From Sphagnum compactum (lineage: Eukaryota > Bryophyta > Sphagnopsida > Sphagnales), in the NCBI GenBank assembly GCA_965153455.1, contig OZ234497.1:2046001-2110000 (forward strand): DNA of 64,000 bases, in the 5' to 3' direction. The translations under genes and the position numbers were made by a program. This document shows positions 8,801 to 21,456 of this stretch, one piece after another. Positions within the stretch are counted from its first letter, which is position 1, and every line of letters begins with the position of its first letter. Under the pieces are notes generated by a model, which was not told where the DNA came from, did not search any database, and saw only the letters and a list, made by a program, of their open reading frames with translations.

Positions 8801-9977
8801 ACTAAATTGTACGACGCGCATGAGATTATTATGACTAATTCATACCAAAGATGCACCAAGGCAAAGGATAAATTATAAGAAAACAAGCCTTAATCTTAAG
8901 TCCAACCACACATAAAAAAACAATCTATGCAAATAAGATTAATCAAAAAATTTCATAGCATGACAAAACTTGAAACATGAAATAAAAAGGAACAAGACTG
9001 TGATGGAAGATCTTACTTTAAACTAATATTAAATGGATTGAAAGTAATAGGGAAAATACATTTATTTATATTCATTTGGGGAAATAGTTTAAGGAAGGAG
9101 GCTTTCATATGGCCATCATCCAAGTTAGTGTTTTGAATGTTTTTTCAAATATTTAGTATGGATGAAAGATGGATGTTCATAAATCACTTTCATTCATGAG
9201 TGATGTGCTAAATTATATATGAAATATTTTATTTTCATAATTAATAATAAATTTTTAATTATATGATTATTGATCTATGTTGGGGTTGGTAGTTTGAATG
9301 TCATTTAAAAATACTTTATAGTGTTTGAGATCAAACATTGAAACTTCTAGGTGTGGTTCTTTGTAATGAGCACTAATTAATTGATAATAAAATCCACAAG
9401 ATGTATAGAAGAACCACTTAATTTGTTGTGCACTATAATTTATTCCGACAATATGCATGAGAGTTGCAAAGAACAACTAATTCCCTAAACTATGTAAGAA
9501 ATTATAACAATCTTGATTTATAGCATGCACCAATTTCCTATCCATGTCAATGACTTAATCTGAACAAATTTAAACATCAAGAGGTCGTTGATCTTCATTT
9601 TTGAACAATAAACAAAAGCGTCCAATTCGTTTCTAGCTAAAATGAATTCAAAATTCAAATTTGATCCTCACACATCAAAATTGAAAATTAACTGAAATTC
9701 TAGTGATAGAAGGTTGTCAGTTCCCCTGAAAGAGGGGGTTCAATGCCTCCTTCCAACTGACCGGAAAAAAATCCCAACACATGGACCCTAAATCAGATCA
9801 AAGTTCCAATTCCAGGTATTCCCATAACTGAGTTTGCGAACAAACTCAGTTTGAGAATCACAAAGAAACTTTTCACATTACATAGACCAACATCATTGAT
9901 CATGTGGGTTTAGCTTCAGTCACTTCATGAACTGCATATAGAGGGAGGAATGGATTCTTTTGACATATTGAACATTT
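8801..9977. other. AT-rich intergenic, nothing recognised
   Basis: No open frame of interest, RNA gene or clear repeat structure was found in this stretch. Confidence 0.5.
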
Positions 9978-10112
9978 CATTACAACAAAATGTGTTAATG
10001 TATGTCAAAGTGTTTTCATTGGACTTTGAGTGGATTCATGGGTCCCGCTGAACAGGATCTAGTGGTTCTCTGAACAGGACTTACTGAATTGCACCCACAT
10101 TTTGTAATAGTG
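9978..10112. mobile_element. 135-bp CACTA-like MITE, copy 1
   Basis: The left end is CATTACAACAAAATG. The right end, ACATTTTGTAATAGTG, read in reverse starts CACTATTACAAAATG. The same 135-bp layout recurs at 52457-52591 with related internal sequence and the shared right part AATTGCACCCACATTTTGTA. Known CACTA transposons end in CACTAC(A/T)A-type terminal repeats, so a small non-autonomous derivative is likely. No clean 3-bp target duplication was seen. Confidence 0.65.
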
Positions 10113-11105
10113 CTTCCATTTTGGCAAGTTGGAAACATTCCCAGACCATTAACATAAGCAAAATCATAGGAAATCAGCAGTTCAACGTCAAGTTGATTCA
10201 GGGAATGATTTGCAAATTGGTGCAAAAGAAAAAGATGAAGGAAAGTTTGTCCTAGTGATTTGACTTCAATTCTGACCTTCTTCCAAGTCCTTCTCTTAAA
10301 TTTAAAAGCATTCATTAAATGGGTGGCTGCAATAATCTTTTTTCTTTTTTGATAAAGTTCTATGTGAAATCACCTAGGAAACCTTAGGTTTTGCTTGTGT
10401 GCAAAGATGAAATCAATTTAAAGTCATCATCTATAAATATATATATATAATAATTGCATGATCTCCCATATATTCTACTTTCCATACAATAACTTTTCAT
10501 TACATGCTGCTTTCACAATTTTCTTTATTAAGGAACAGCCCCAAAAGTCTTGTGAGCTTGTTGATCACATGCATTTAAGCAACACAACTAAAAGTACTAT
10601 TATATGCGATGTCTCAATTTAACAAATTTAACATGTTCAGGATATTTGTAAGCCCGCGGCCCAAGCATTTGTACGTTCCAGATCTTGATGAGAAATATAT
10701 CACCATAAGATATAGGTAAATATATAATCATGCACCAAACTTTGGGAACAACTTCTACACTTCCTGATGTCTAGTGGTGGATGTAATTCCCATGGACTCA
10801 TGTTGAGATGTTGAAACTTGAAACCTGTTGAATTCTTTGGTTTCTTCATTGACTGCTTGCAACAACTCAAACCAGTTGAATTTGAGAACATCTTCTTTGT
10901 ATTTCTTTCCTTTAGGAAATAACCTGTGAACTGGGTTGTCACATATTTATCATTCACTGGTTTTGGGAGCGATGTCCTATTTTGGCCGACTGATCCAAAC
11001 TACTGAATGAATCTGAACTCTGTAGCACACGAGTTAACATGTGTGAACTAAATCAAGTACATACTTTAGTTTACTTTCAAACATGTTCTGAATTCATTCC
11101 TCGTG
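10113..11105. other. AT-rich intergenic, nothing recognised
   Basis: The stretch contains only a short (AT)n near 10436-10450. Small open frames on the minus strand match no family known to me. Confidence 0.5.
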
Positions 11106-11108
11106 AAA

Positions 11109-11250
11109 GGGCTTGATTTGAGATGTCTCAATTGTTCCTTCCTTCTTTTGACTCGTGCATCACAAAGGGGGCTTTGATTTGGGAGTCCCAATTGTTCCTT
11201 CTTTGAACTTGTGCATAATGAGGGGGTTGTTGATTTGAGAGACTCAATTG
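11109..11250. repeat. Three-copy imperfect tandem repeat, about 57 bp
   Basis: Three units begin G(G)GGCTTGATTTGAGA or variants, near 11107, 11166 and 11221. They share TCAATTG(T/G) and, in the first two, GTTCCTTC and CTTGTGCAT-like ends. Divergence is high; the unit carries no open frame. Confidence 0.6.
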
Positions 11251-13480
11251 GTGTATTAGCTGGTCATTGAATTTGTTATACTGTATACGCTTTTGACTGA
11301 TTTGGGACCCAATATGTTTCTCGGTCCTTCTTAGAATTCCCATTGGGGTCCATTGATGTCTTGGTTTCACAATTAACTTTGATAGACTCAACTAGCTGGA
11401 GGATTGGGGATGTTTTTTGGTTTTCCCGTTCCTTCTTCTTCCGTACTTGAATTAGTGTAATTGTATAACCTTGGTTTCTAGTCACCCCCTTCCCCACTAG
11501 TGTCAAAAAGGATCTAATGCCTTGCTTTTTCTTGAGGGCTTCAAATTTAGACCTAGAGACGTACTTACCCTATAGGTCAAAATAGTAGGGGAGATTTTTA
11601 TTTTTGAATGCCTTGCACCTAAATCTTCATTGTCCCTTAACTACGCACCAGGTTTGAATTTTCAATAATCGCAGTGGAAATTATAGACTACCAACTTATG
11701 AAGCTATTTCAGATAGCAATATATCTGATTAACCTGCCGTTGCATTCTGTCTGCTGATTTTAATATCCAACATGGAAAGTGCATCCTGATTCTTGGCTTT
11801 TGTGTAAGACAATGGCAATCCACAACGCATGGTCAACATTTTCTGGACTTCAAAGAAGGTTACAAATTCAAATCTCTTTTAAGAATGATTTCATAGATTT
11901 GGAAAGTCATATAATCTACTTCTATGTACGATGGGAAAGGTTTAAACAAAAAAACTCAAAAAAATAAGGTATATTGAACAAACTGGAGATTTTAAAATAA
12001 ACATATATTGCAAATCAAACCTTGAGAAAATCACAACCAAATCTTCTGGTTTCCACAACTTAATACGCGTATATAGATAACAAAAAATCATGTTTTTACT
12101 TTTGCAAACAAAATGCACAACTAATGTGCTAGAACCTTGTTTATAAACCGCCATTACACATTAAACTATTAGTTCACTAAAGACAATTAAGAAAAAAATT
12201 CAAATTCACCAAACCCGGCAATCCCATTGGTCTTTTCTTTTGAAATAAAACTCTTCAAGTTACACACAACCCTATTCTCCTGAACATTGTAAATAATGGT
12301 TCATTTCTACCATTTCCATTGATCCTCTGAAATTTTTAAAAGATTACCAAACCATGTTACATATTCAAGTGTGAGTTCACTCAAGATAACTAAATAATCC
12401 AATTCATCACATCAAATCTAGCAATTTCTTTGGTCATAGCATTTTTTCTACATGCCTCCACATTAGGCTATCCAGCACCCTTAGTATATTAGTGTACACT
12501 CATATTATAACCCTTGTATGTAAACAAACAGGGTTAAATAGAAGGACTTCACCCAAGGATGCAAGTGGAGCTAATGAATTAGTGTTTTTGTTTGGTGAAT
12601 TTTTGTAAGTTGGTGAATTTTCTTTCAAAACATGAAAAATTCGTGAATTTTAGAGATTTCTTTTCCATTTTTTGAAATAGAATTATTAAATTAGTCATAT
12701 TTAAACCTAGGCACTTCCTAGGTCCCCACTTTTGTAAAAATGCTACAACCCAACTAGGATAATTGTCATTTAATGTTAATTAATGTTGGGAATCCTTGCC
12801 CATGGACCTTCTTGAGGAATTTCAAAAAAAATCCCTGTAATGAATTTGGAATGTTTTTTTCTGCTGAAATTTTCTTTTAAATGTATGTGAAAATAAATGG
12901 TTCTTCCAGTTTTCCATTGCCAAATTTTGAAAAGAATTTAACAAAAATCAACAATTTTCTATACATATTAAGTTCTAGACTCTGGTAGCTTACGAGTAGC
13001 CAAAAATACCAAAGAATACTTTAAGTCTTGCACTTTCATATTTTGCTTATATGGTAACCAAATTTGGCTAAATCTTCTTATAGATGATTGTCATTTGAGC
13101 TACATCATGAAAATGACCCCAAAAAAATACTGATGTGTGTCCGGCTACAACCCAATGTATTAGAAATCACATTCTGTGAAACTCTTGCGTTTTTAGTTGT
13201 CAGTTCAAAAAGAGGTTTGAACTAAGAATTGGGTCGCAAAATTGTCAACACTTACCAGAGCAAAGAGTTGGGATGAATGGTTGGGCTTGTTTTAGGATTA
13301 AACCAAGAACCCCAAGATTTTATCTTTTGCAAACTTTAAACCTAATGTGAGGTTGATTTCTCCACGGGATTTAACCATCCCAAACAAAAACTACAAGTTT
13401 ATAAGTTTAGTGTGCAATCTAGATTGCTTCATCCTTGTTCTACACAATCAGACCTCACATGCACGTTGAAACATGTTAGG
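11251..13480. other. AT-rich intergenic, nothing recognised
   Basis: No convincing coding, RNA or structured repeat feature was seen. Open frames are short and low in complexity. Confidence 0.5.
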
Positions 13481-13489
13481 GTTGTGTGT

Positions 13490-14340
13490 GTTAAAGAAGG
13501 TCCTGGAGGGGCAACCTTCAAGTTTTTTTAAGGAGCAATTGAAGATCTATTTTGGTCAATGGAGTTGGAATGGTCAGAAGGAGCTTATGAAATATAGTTC
13601 AAAACTAGGGAGGTAGTTGACCAAACTAAAAGAGACCCAGGCTCCCACGAAATATGATGGAAATGTGGAGTTCTGCACTTTCACAAAATTTCAAGTTGTG
13701 ATGGCAAAAGGTGCAGTTGAAGCATCACAATAAAAGGGATGTCGGTCTCATATGGGCATTTTGGCATCAAGCCCTGGAAGATGTTAACTCATGAAGAAGG
13801 AATATAAACAAAAACATCATAATCCAGTGTCCTTCATATGATTCAACATCTTCAAAAACAATTATCCATAGATTCTGGTCATGCCCAAAAGTGAAAAAAG
13901 CCTGGGAACTAGCTTTTTCCTTTCTATTCAAACTCCAGATGCTTATCATTGAGGACCAACCTAGAAAAGCATTGAGCCTAAAACAATGTATTTTCAATGG
14001 TAGACTCCCAACAATCTAAGAAGGTTCAGCTTGGTGTGGGGCTTTGTTGTGTGGCATTGCTTTGTGGTCTATTTGGATCAAGCAAAATGATCTAATCTTC
14101 AACTCGGTCAAGTGGCAAGATGTTAAACTTAAAAGAGTGACGTGGGATAGTTTGTTTGATTACGGCGAAATGGAGTGGAAACACACATTGACCATGATCC
14201 AAAAATATCCACAGAAAGAAGGTAAGCTCCTTGAGCTCTTTGACAAAGTTATTTGTGTTAGGGATGGAAGGAAGATTAGGTGGTGTTACCAACCAGCACT
14301 TGCTATAGTATCTTGTGGTAATTTTTGGGGTTTTGGGTCT
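13490..14340 (+). mobile_element. LINE remnant: reverse-transcriptase C-terminal (zf-RVT) region
   Basis: Seen: from about 13800 the plus frame reads QCPSYDSTSSKTIIHRFWSC and PKVKKAWELAFSFLF. After one in-frame TAA near 14018 it reads LLCGIALWSIWIKQNDLIFN and WQDVKLKRVTWDSLFDYGEMEW. Known: plant L1-type LINEs end in a zinc-binding zf-RVT domain with C-x2-C spacing, H-x-F-W-x-C, and a downstream LW-x-IW-xx-RND-x-(V/I)FN motif. All of these are present here, slightly altered. Upstream to 13490 the frame VLEGQPSSFFKEQLKIYFGQ is compatible with the same element but not diagnostic. The element lacks its RT core and ORF1 here, so it is a dead 3' fragment. Confidence 0.75.
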
Positions 14341-14459
14341 CAGGGTTGGATGTCCTCTTGGGTTTGTTGTGTGTGTACTAGTCTTTTTTACAATGGATTT
14401 TTCCATTTGTGTCAAAAAAAAGAAACAAAAAGGGGTTTGAAAATTATTGAAACTTAATA

Positions 14460-17400
14460 TTAACAAACCATATTATTTCCCAATACTAGTACAACTAGAA
14501 TTATTATTTTGGAGCAATTATTTTCCTTTTATTGACATAATATTTTGGAATTTTTTGTTTTCATGTGTAAATTTGATTGATCTTGCTAAGTTTTTGGAAA
14601 ATTTTGTCAAATTTTTGATATCACAAAACTGAAGGAAAAAACCTTTAATATTATAACCTTTTTTTTATTCATGTTTCCTTGCGTCTATATTTTGCACATA
14701 GTAAAGGCCATTGTGCCGATGTCACGCCCTGTTCAAAAAAGTTTGCTCACCCAAATTCCACAGGGATCATACTAAGCACAATAGCTTGTATCCATGATTT
14801 TTCTCACTCTTTGAAGTCTCTGATTGAATGGTGGTTTTTCTTAATCAAAACCTAGATTAGGATATAAAGAGTGATTGAAAAAAAAATGGTGAAATTTCTA
14901 TATGGTTTTTTTAAGTGAAGTTTCTTCTAGGTTTGGGAGGTTATTAAAAACATTAACAAACAACAAATCCCTAGTGGATATATATTTAGGTATATCCCCA
15001 CTTAACTAGCGAATGTGAAAATTTCAAAAAATTGGCATAGTGAGGAACTATTGGACGTGAATTGTTGAAAGAATCATGTTAATGAAAGAACTGTTAATCA
15101 AAAAATCTTGCACACTTGTGTGAATTCAGCTTGCAAATCTTTGTGGCTAGTTACTTTTATGATGAAATGTCTCACTAGTGAGCAGCAATGGCAACGACGA
15201 CACAAACAACTTTTCTTTCATTGTTGAAGCTTGCATTAGAAGCATTGAAAGTTTGTAGCAAAATAACTCTATTGGCACCTAGTATGAATTTTGAACTTTA
15301 AACTTTTGTGCTTCTTTTATTTGTGTGAATTTGTGTGCCCAAAATTGGTTTAGGGTTTAAGATGTGTTGTGTGTTTTGAATTTTTTTTGTTTTTAGAGAA
15401 GGTGACAAAAGGTGAAGGTCAATTGCAAGTGAAAGGTTCCCTATTTGTATAGTCGTCAATTGTTAGTGGAGGTTGTGTGATGTGCATCATGAATGATGGT
15501 GCACTTATAGACCTCATCAATGCCCAAATCATGTAGTGCATTCTATGCTACAATGCAACAATCAATTCTTGCTCAAAAAACTAAAGTGTCGAAAAGGGTT
15601 GATACATATTTCAAAATTAATAGAATTATAGCCATGAGAAAATACTTAGATGTTGAACATGCCAATCTTGCTAAAAATTATTTGAAAAAAATTATAATAA
15701 CAGAATAAGTTGACTGGTCCAATGTATAATAAAAAATTGACCCGCACAAAACTTAAATGTCACAACCAAACATCCAATTTAATTAACAAAACTAGAGTTA
15801 TAAAAGAAGAACAAAGGTTATTCAGTTTGTGATGATATTTTGGCTCTTGAAATATTATCAATTAATAGTGTGAGATTTTTTAAGTGTAGTAATTGTAGTA
15901 GAAAAAATTATTATGTTAGTATTTGGTGATCATGTAATTGATTTAGTGTTGTTCATGATTACCTAGCTTAACTTGCTATGATGAATAATTACAATGTCAA
16001 AAGTATTGCAACAAGGATGGGGTAATAATAAGTGTAAATAATACAAAATTTGATCATACAAAACATTGTTTATGATTCAAATACATTGCCTTAGCTAAAG
16101 CAATTCCAATTGGTCATTTCTATCTTGATCCTTTTTTTGTCATTCTTCCGAATGTTTCAACCTAAAAAGGTTCATAATATGTTGTGTCAAATGCTAGATT
16201 TACATGGTACAAAAACCTTTGCTTCATGCCTTCTTTCATTGGTTTTCATGAAGGAATTAAGGTTATGTGAGAATATGAGCAAAGGTCACTAATCCCAATG
16301 TTGATCAAGTGTTATGAACACTTGCATCCACTAACTTTTGCCTCTCTTGTTGATTCACAATTTGCTCCCATGGATACGAATGTGAGGTGTTGGACATCAT
16401 TGAAATGGCAAGTTCTAGTAGTGAACCAATAAAAGAATGTGTCACATGAAAATTGTTGCAATTCAAAAGGTTCCCTATTGATGTGAAAGACATAAAATGC
16501 CTTTTGGTGTGATGGAGGTCCAAGGAAAGTTCAAGTTATGTTCATTACTATAGGTTTGCTTGTGTGATAAATTTTGGAATTTGTCAAATCACAAATAGAC
16601 ATGGAGTGCATCTTCTCCCTTGCTAGTATATTAACTAATTTACGTCAATGTAGATTACAAACTGACAATCTTGAGTGATTGGTCTTTGTTCACAAAAATT
16701 GGTTTAATGATCCCTAATCAAGTTGCAATGTTCCAAAACATGGTGGACATAGTTAAGCTTGGAGTTAGCAAAAGAACTGGAAGAAGAATTTGAAAGCACT
16801 TTTGATCATGAGAAAATGGTTGATGTGCATGATAATCATTAGAAGACCTATTCTAGCTTATTAAATTTTTGTTGATTGTGTATCCTACATTGATAAACAA
16901 ATATAAATTGATGCAATTGTTTGAATTTTTAAACTAGTGTTAGATGTTCTTATACATGGCATGAATTGCTTGAATGGTAATTGTAGTTATTTGTGCATTT
17001 TTTATTACAATACGATGAACCAATTTTATGCAAATGGACATGTTTGTCAAGTTAAAGGTACCTATAACCTAGCCATTTCATGAGTTGAAACAAATAATTA
17101 TTGCTTACCCCTTTGTAACTATTAATTTGTGGGGTGATTCATAATTTGTAAACCTTGCAATTGACAAGCAAGAGGAGTAATTCATGTTTTATGTCTAATT
17201 TGATAATGGCCATTCACTTTCTCTATTTCTAGATCTTTGCAAATTGTACGATGGTGTTATGTATCAAATTCTTGTAATCATTTTATTGTTTAGTGGGTGC
17301 AAGTGTTGAATTTTTTTGTTTCTTTAAATGTGAAAACACATGCCATGTTATGCAATTGTTGTGTAACATGGTTACATGTTATAAGGTTTGTATCAATTGA

Positions 17401-19250
17401 TCATCACCTATTAAATATTGACACCCACTACCAAATAAGTGTATTCCATAAACCTAATCAAGCCTCACACTAGTCCAATGTGCCCTTATGTTCTTATTTG
17501 TTTGAGTTGCATTATTGTATTTTTAACTTTTGTTGGAAAACCTCATGTGGCATTTGCTTTTGGCAAATATTTGTGATAGTGCCAAAGTGTTGTAAAAGCA
17601 CTTGGTGCTCATCAAATATGTAGTTTAGCAATTTGACATGAGTAATGATAAGGTATTTTGTGACCATGTCTTTTTTTTCTTTGAATTGTACCTATTCTCA
17701 AGGTATTAAGTTGCCTAAAAGACAAAAACTACAAATGATGATGAATATATCAAAAAATATACTAAATGTTTGATAGGCCTTGGTGTGTTACAAGTTGGAG
17801 CAACTCTATCCATGGTATGTGTATTCTATATTGGTTGTGCCATCATGTTTTTGAATATACCTTATTTGGGTTGATTGTTGTAGTCACTACAAAAAGTCAC
17901 ACGATCTTGCACCATATATGTCATTCAACACAAAGGTTACCAAAATAAATTGGTTTATTAATGAGATTGGAGAAGCACAGGAAAGCTCATTTGTAGCACA
18001 AAGCTTTGCTCTAATTACAAGTGTCCCCCAATTATAAAAGAATTCTTCTAGCAAACCCTTGTTAAACAACTATTTGCTAATATCATCATATTCCAATTAC
18101 TCAAATCCAAACACTAAATAGTAAATGTATGAATATGGAGCATCCCTACTTTTATTCAATAGCAAAAGTGACCTTTATATGCAATTGTGATGCACAAGAT
18201 GTGAAATAACCCACCTTATGTTAATCAATATAGAACCATCAATTTTTTTAACACGTCAAAGTTCTTTAAGTTAGAGAACCATTAGATATTGCAACCAATT
18301 TTTGGTCTTGAAATAACCAATCCCATCAAGAACTGACAAAGAATGAATTTCAAAAAAACTGAAAATTGGACAATATTTTTGAAATTTTAAAAGCAAACAA
18401 TTCTAAAAACCTCAGGTTCGTAAAAGTATGATTTTTGAAAGAACTAGAACCGTGGTTCTTACAAAAGTCAAATAACCTCCTGACATTGTTGGTTACCTTT
18501 ATCCAAGGGTGGGTAATTGTTTTGAATTGGGGGTAAAAAAAAGGAATTTAAAAGAATAATCTTATAGCTTACATGCATTCCCACATTTTGCAATGCATTC
18601 AATTATGATGGATTTGTTTGTTGTTAGAATTATGGTGATTGACTTAGAACTATCCTAATTTTTGTAGTTTGTCCCATTCTTTCCCCTAATTAGGGTACAC
18701 CCTTCACACCTTTGTAAGTTATGCTACCATTTGGATAGGTGCCATTGGTGGTGGTGATGGCACAGGTACATAGCATGGGTGAACACAAATAGTCGCATCC
18801 TACAGTCCAACTTCGAGTTGAAGCCATTTATACGATCTGCTTCTAAAGGAATTCCCAAATTATGGAGTGGGAAGCTAAAGAAGTTGCAAAGAGTTCTAAC
18901 CAAATAAGCCCTTGAATACAGAGAGGTTGAAGTTGATGGCTTTTTTGACAAGTCATGTTGTGGCACATATTTATTTCCCTTTTGTAGTAGTGGGTTAAAT
19001 TTCCCAACACTCAAAAACAAATTCAATAAGTCTTATCTATCTTTCTTTTCATCAAGAAGCTTTGCAAATCAACTATTGCTACCCTATATTCTTTGACATC
19101 CCTTCACGTGTTTTTGGATTCCAGCAACTTCAACGACACCAAAATTACATCAATACAATGGGGACGTCAAACAATTTTGAATATGAACACTTGGGTTGTC
19201 TCTCTTCTTCACTCTTCTTTTTTCACTTAGACCCTAAACCCTAAACACTC
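14460..19250. other. AT-rich intergenic, no supported gene
   Basis: Nearly 5 kb of low-complexity AT-rich DNA. CACTACAAAAAG at 17885 and TTTTGTAGTAGTG near 18981 look like CACTA-type ends but do not pair convincingly. Short open frames around 15520-16300 could be old transposase remnants; none is recognisable. Confidence 0.45.
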
Positions 19251-21104
19251 TTACCAATAAATTGCTTCTGGCTTGGTTGTAAGTGCGGCCTTGCAAATAG
19301 GACAGGTTTTGATGTTGCTCCATATCCTAACTGCACAATCCAAACACACAGTGGCATGGTTGCAAGGTCTGAAGCATGCTCTTTTCTAGGCTGATGATCA
19401 AGAATCCAACATGAGGCAATGATCCCCTGCTGCTACCAGTCATGCTATTGTTGTTGTTGTTGTTCTTGCCTGAGTCCAGTTCCTCAAAACATACACTGCA
19501 GTCACATGCTCCTGATCCCTGTTGGCTGCTGCTTGTTGTCATTGTCGTGGTGATGGCAGGGCTGATGCCCTTTTTGTTGCCAGGCAGAGTGTTTACTTCT
19601 TGAAAGCTTCTCACAATTGCTGCCATGTTAGCCAAGTGCTGCTGCTCTTCTTGCCTTTCCTTGCTATTCTTCTGTTCAAAGTGCCACATTCCACATCAAC
19701 TGCATTTAATTTGGTTCAAGGTTTCATGAACAATCACATCAAGAATTTCAGCTGTTCAATCACATTTGTCATCACGTTTCTGAAAACAATCACAGCAAGA
19801 ATTTCAGCTGCTCAATTGCATTGTCATTGCATAGGGTTCTCACAACAATCACAGCAAGTCTAATTTCTGCTGCTCAATCGCATAGTCATTGCCTAAGTTT
19901 CTGACAACAATCACAGAAAGTCTAATTTCAGAGTCTAGTAACTGAATCAAAAAAGAGGATTTGGGTGCACCACACCTCCTCTTCCTCCTCCATCATCAGA
20001 GTGGTCGTATATCTTGTATTGTCTTTTATCTCTTCCATGTGCGCCAGAAGTTGCATGGATGAGTGGGTTCATTCCAGGAAGCAACAGGAAAAGGCATAGA
20101 CAAAACCAACAACAACACCACAATCTAAAAACATGGAATTCATGCTTTGAAGAATTATGGCATTTGTCTATCAAGCAGGACACAATCAAAAACCTTTATA
20201 GCAAAGAAGAGAAGAGAACATAAGAGGAGAGAAGAGAAGAAAGAGGATTAGAGAAAAGAAAGGAGCTGCACCTCCAAAAACACATCATATTGTTCCTCTC
20301 TGAGAGCAAGAACAGAGTCATGATGCTTCTTGTCAAGCTCCTCCAGTCTCTTCTGTTGATCCTCTGCAAAAATCTTCTCATAGACAATGTCTTCTATGAT
20401 TTGCAGTTCATGATGCTCAGCACTGGCGATTCTGATCGTGAGTAAAACCTCAATGTTCTGATCACGATGAGCTCTTCTTATACGGGAGCTTGACTGCACA
20501 TTCTCTCCAGCTAATTTGGCATGATTCTGATTAGACTTGAGAGCATGCAATGACTTGGGGCGATCCCAACTCTCCTCCAGCAACTGCTGCCCTGGTGGTA
20601 CTTGCCATAACTCTTGTTTGGTGCACTCGCTTTCCAGGTTTCCCTCCACAAACACGTTGATCTCTGCCCACTTCGCACTCTAAATTCTCGCCAGCTGTAG
20701 CAAAGTAGTAATACCAGATCATGGATCTACCCAAAATCCCATTTGCAATAGTATTGCGATCGCGAGAACTTCAATGTGAGAGAACACAAGAGATGATGGT
20801 GAAGAGGAGGAGGAGGAGGAATGGTTAGGGTTTAGCTGCAGGTAGAGAGAGTCTAGAGGTGCACAGACATACAGGCATTCCTGTTGAAGTCCTGGGTTTG
20901 CGAGATCCTGAGGGAGAACAGTTTCTGGGCGGAGCTTTCGGCATGCACCATGGTCAAGATCTGACGCATCGCCTTATGGGTGTCGACGAGCGGAGTTCCT
21001 CGAGCGCCAGCAGCAGCAGCAGGGACGTTCAAACTTTGTTGCAGTTGCTGTTCGTTTGCAGCAGCGTGACTAGCTGCTGCACCCATGCCAAAGCGCACCT
21101 CCAT
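19251..21104 (-). CDS. RING-HC (C3HC4) protein with coiled coil, probable E3 ubiquitin ligase; frame problem near the RING
   Basis: Seen, 5' to 3' on the minus strand. Exon 1 (21104 to about 20865) reads MEVRFGMGAAASHAAANEQQ and ends ...FSLRISQTQDFNRN. Exon 2 (20679-20272, 408 bp) reads SAKWAEINVFVEGNLE and then a coiled coil (QQKRLEELDKKHHDSVLALR). Exon 3 from 19671 continues the coil (KNSKERQEEQQHLANMAAIV), then GACDCSVCFEELD (ligands at 19489-19500) and an Asn run. The RING second half, CFRPCNHATVCLDC...CPICKAALTTKPEAIYW, lies at 19385-19251, ending in TAA, but in another frame. Known: C3HC4 RINGs recruit E2 enzymes for ubiquitin transfer. The frame change at about 19385 needs a one-base indel (an AAAA run is there) or an unusually short intron. 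The exon 1 donor is also weak, since the better GTATGT donor is out of phase. The substrate is unknown. The gene may be starting to decay. Confidence 0.6.
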
Positions 21105-21401
21105 GATCACAGCTACTAGTACCGACCGAGGACCGACCGCGCGCTCTAGATCGCTGCAATCCCAAATCCGCAAACTCCTGCAGTCACGATACCAAATGCT
21201 CTTGACCAAAGAAGGGGAGAGACGAGAATTCATTCCAGTGGGACACGAAGAATCTCAAGACTTGCGCAGATTCTTTTGTCTCTTCTTCTTCTTCTTCTTC
21301 TTCCATTTCGCTTCCGCTTATTCTTTTTCTCCTCAAGTTCTTCTTCTTCTCAAGACTTTGTGCACGAACAGGAAGACGAAGAAGAAGAAGCAGCGGAAGC
21401 A
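21105..21401. promoter_or_regulatory. CT/GAA-rich spacer, possible bidirectional promoter and 5' leaders
   Basis: Only 297 bp separates the minus-strand start at 21104 from an ATGGCGG at 21402 on the plus strand. CTTCTTCTT runs (21281-21304, 21337-21350) and GAAGAAGAA (21373-21391) are typical of plant 5' leaders. No TATA box is evident. Divergent transcription is inferred. Confidence 0.35.
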
Positions 21402-21456
21402 ATGGCGGTTACATCTAATCTAATGTCCGTCACAAGAAGAAAAATACCGTCTGAAA
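21402..21456 (+). CDS. Possible first exon of a divergent gene
   Basis: GAAGCAATGGCGG is a good plant start context. The frame reads MAVTSNLMSVTRRKIPSE and then meets a donor-like GTACGT at 21457. The basic, Ser/Thr-rich start would suit an organelle transit peptide, but this is guesswork. No matching second exon could be fixed in the next 2 kb, although a quasi-RRM pseudogene lies downstream on the same strand. Confidence 0.25.

Noticed and set aside
17885-18993. Possible 1.1-kb CACTA element
   Set aside because: CACTACAAAAAG at one end and TTTTGTAGTAGTG at the other look right, but the ends do not match beyond a few bases and no target duplication is visible.
20531-20734. Minus-strand frame MGRSMIWYYYFATAGENLEC
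   Set aside because: It overlaps exon 2 of the RING gene in another frame. Exon 2 coding is better supported by its phase and coiled-coil content.
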